Source: Candidatus Gastranaerophilales bacterium (GTDB lineage Bacteria > Cyanobacteriota > Vampirovibrionia > Gastranaerophilales > Gastranaerophilaceae). From it: DNA of 40,606 nucleotides. The DNA lies in the NCBI GenBank assembly GCA_944323115.1, contig CALURG010000017.1, forward strand, positions 1 through 40,606. The letters run 5' to 3'. The notes beneath the pieces are model-generated. The model saw only the letters and a list, made by a program, of their open reading frames with translations. It was not told where the DNA came from and did not search any database. This document shows, one piece after another, positions 40,559 to 40,606 of this stretch. The stretch's first letter is position 1. The number at the start of each line of letters is the position of its first letter. The translations under genes and the position numbers were made by a program.

Positions 40559-40606
40559 ATTTGCAGTTATCTATACTCATTTGGAATTTCGATATGAAGT
40601 GTCTCA

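Noticed and set aside
1-40606. CRISPR arrays, tRNA genes, IS elements or prophage
   Set aside because: I looked for regularly spaced repeats, tRNA-like T-loop sequences, and transposase or integrase motifs and found none.

Overview
This is an AT-rich, gene-dense bacterial chromosome segment, mostly core genes with a few accessory islands. I saw no rRNA, tRNA, CRISPR array, integrase or insertion sequence. Flagellin plus a PilZ protein suggests a flagellated cell. Signal-peptide-bearing proteins, a full peptidoglycan gene cluster and a cyanobacteria/methanogen-type class V aminotransferase are also present. The mix reminds me most of non-photosynthetic Cyanobacteria (Melainabacteria/Vampirovibrionia, Gastranaerophilales), but no marker here proves it. 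The assignment is an inference from overall gene content and from lineage-looking hypothetical proteins.

Layout. 1-850: a small accessory island, a DUF559 endonuclease-like gene nested inside inverted and direct repeats. 808-2020 (minus): a BlaI-type repressor overlapping an unknown gene, and a small lipoprotein. 2284-3862 (plus): a NifX-like protein with a His/Cys-rich tail and a class V aminotransferase. 3863-4117: hairpin and dispersed repeat. 4136-5989: mnmG. 6165-7373 (minus): rplJ-rplL with promoter and L10 leader. 7477-8406 (minus): flagellin. 8694-11135: a GNAT-like unknown convergent with a hybrid-cluster-protein homologue that has lost its cluster ligands. 11280-14681 (plus): secreted M16 protease and PilZ protein. 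14700-17409 (minus): purH and an Fsr-like MFS transporter. 17410-18005: a spacer with a GC-rich 33-codon repeat-like ORF and a 51-codon small gene.

18006-24508 is a division and cell-wall cluster on the minus strand, in transcription order murF, mraY, murD, ftsW, murG, then a DivIC/FtsB-like gene with its own promoter. It makes lipid II from UDP-MurNAc-peptide and feeds the septal machinery. A phosphohexomutase lies upstream and diverges from a FeoA-FeoB iron transporter that has strong dyads in its promoter region. 28589-29985: DUF3737 gene divergent from a MerR regulator; the DUF3737 promoter has the 19-bp spacer and central dyad typical of MerR-activated promoters. 30122-35263: a PRTase-like unknown, accC, two tandem paralogous unknowns and asnS. 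35338-36005: a gene-free, repeat-rich spacer. 36006-38812 (minus): secreted repeat protein, EncFtn/rubrerythrin-like ferritin, Cys-rich DUF2769 protein, NfeD and an SPFH slipin, probably a redox/metal and membrane-stress neighbourhood. 38982-40429 (plus): NagZ-type glucosaminidase and rplS, followed by a terminator and a further multi-hairpin region.

The observations I consider most worth pursuing are the ligand-less hybrid cluster protein, the repeat-nested DUF559 module, the MerR-type DUF3737 promoter, the inverted repeat that could silence NfeD in read-through transcripts, the PRTase-like unknown, and the dyad upstream of feoAB.
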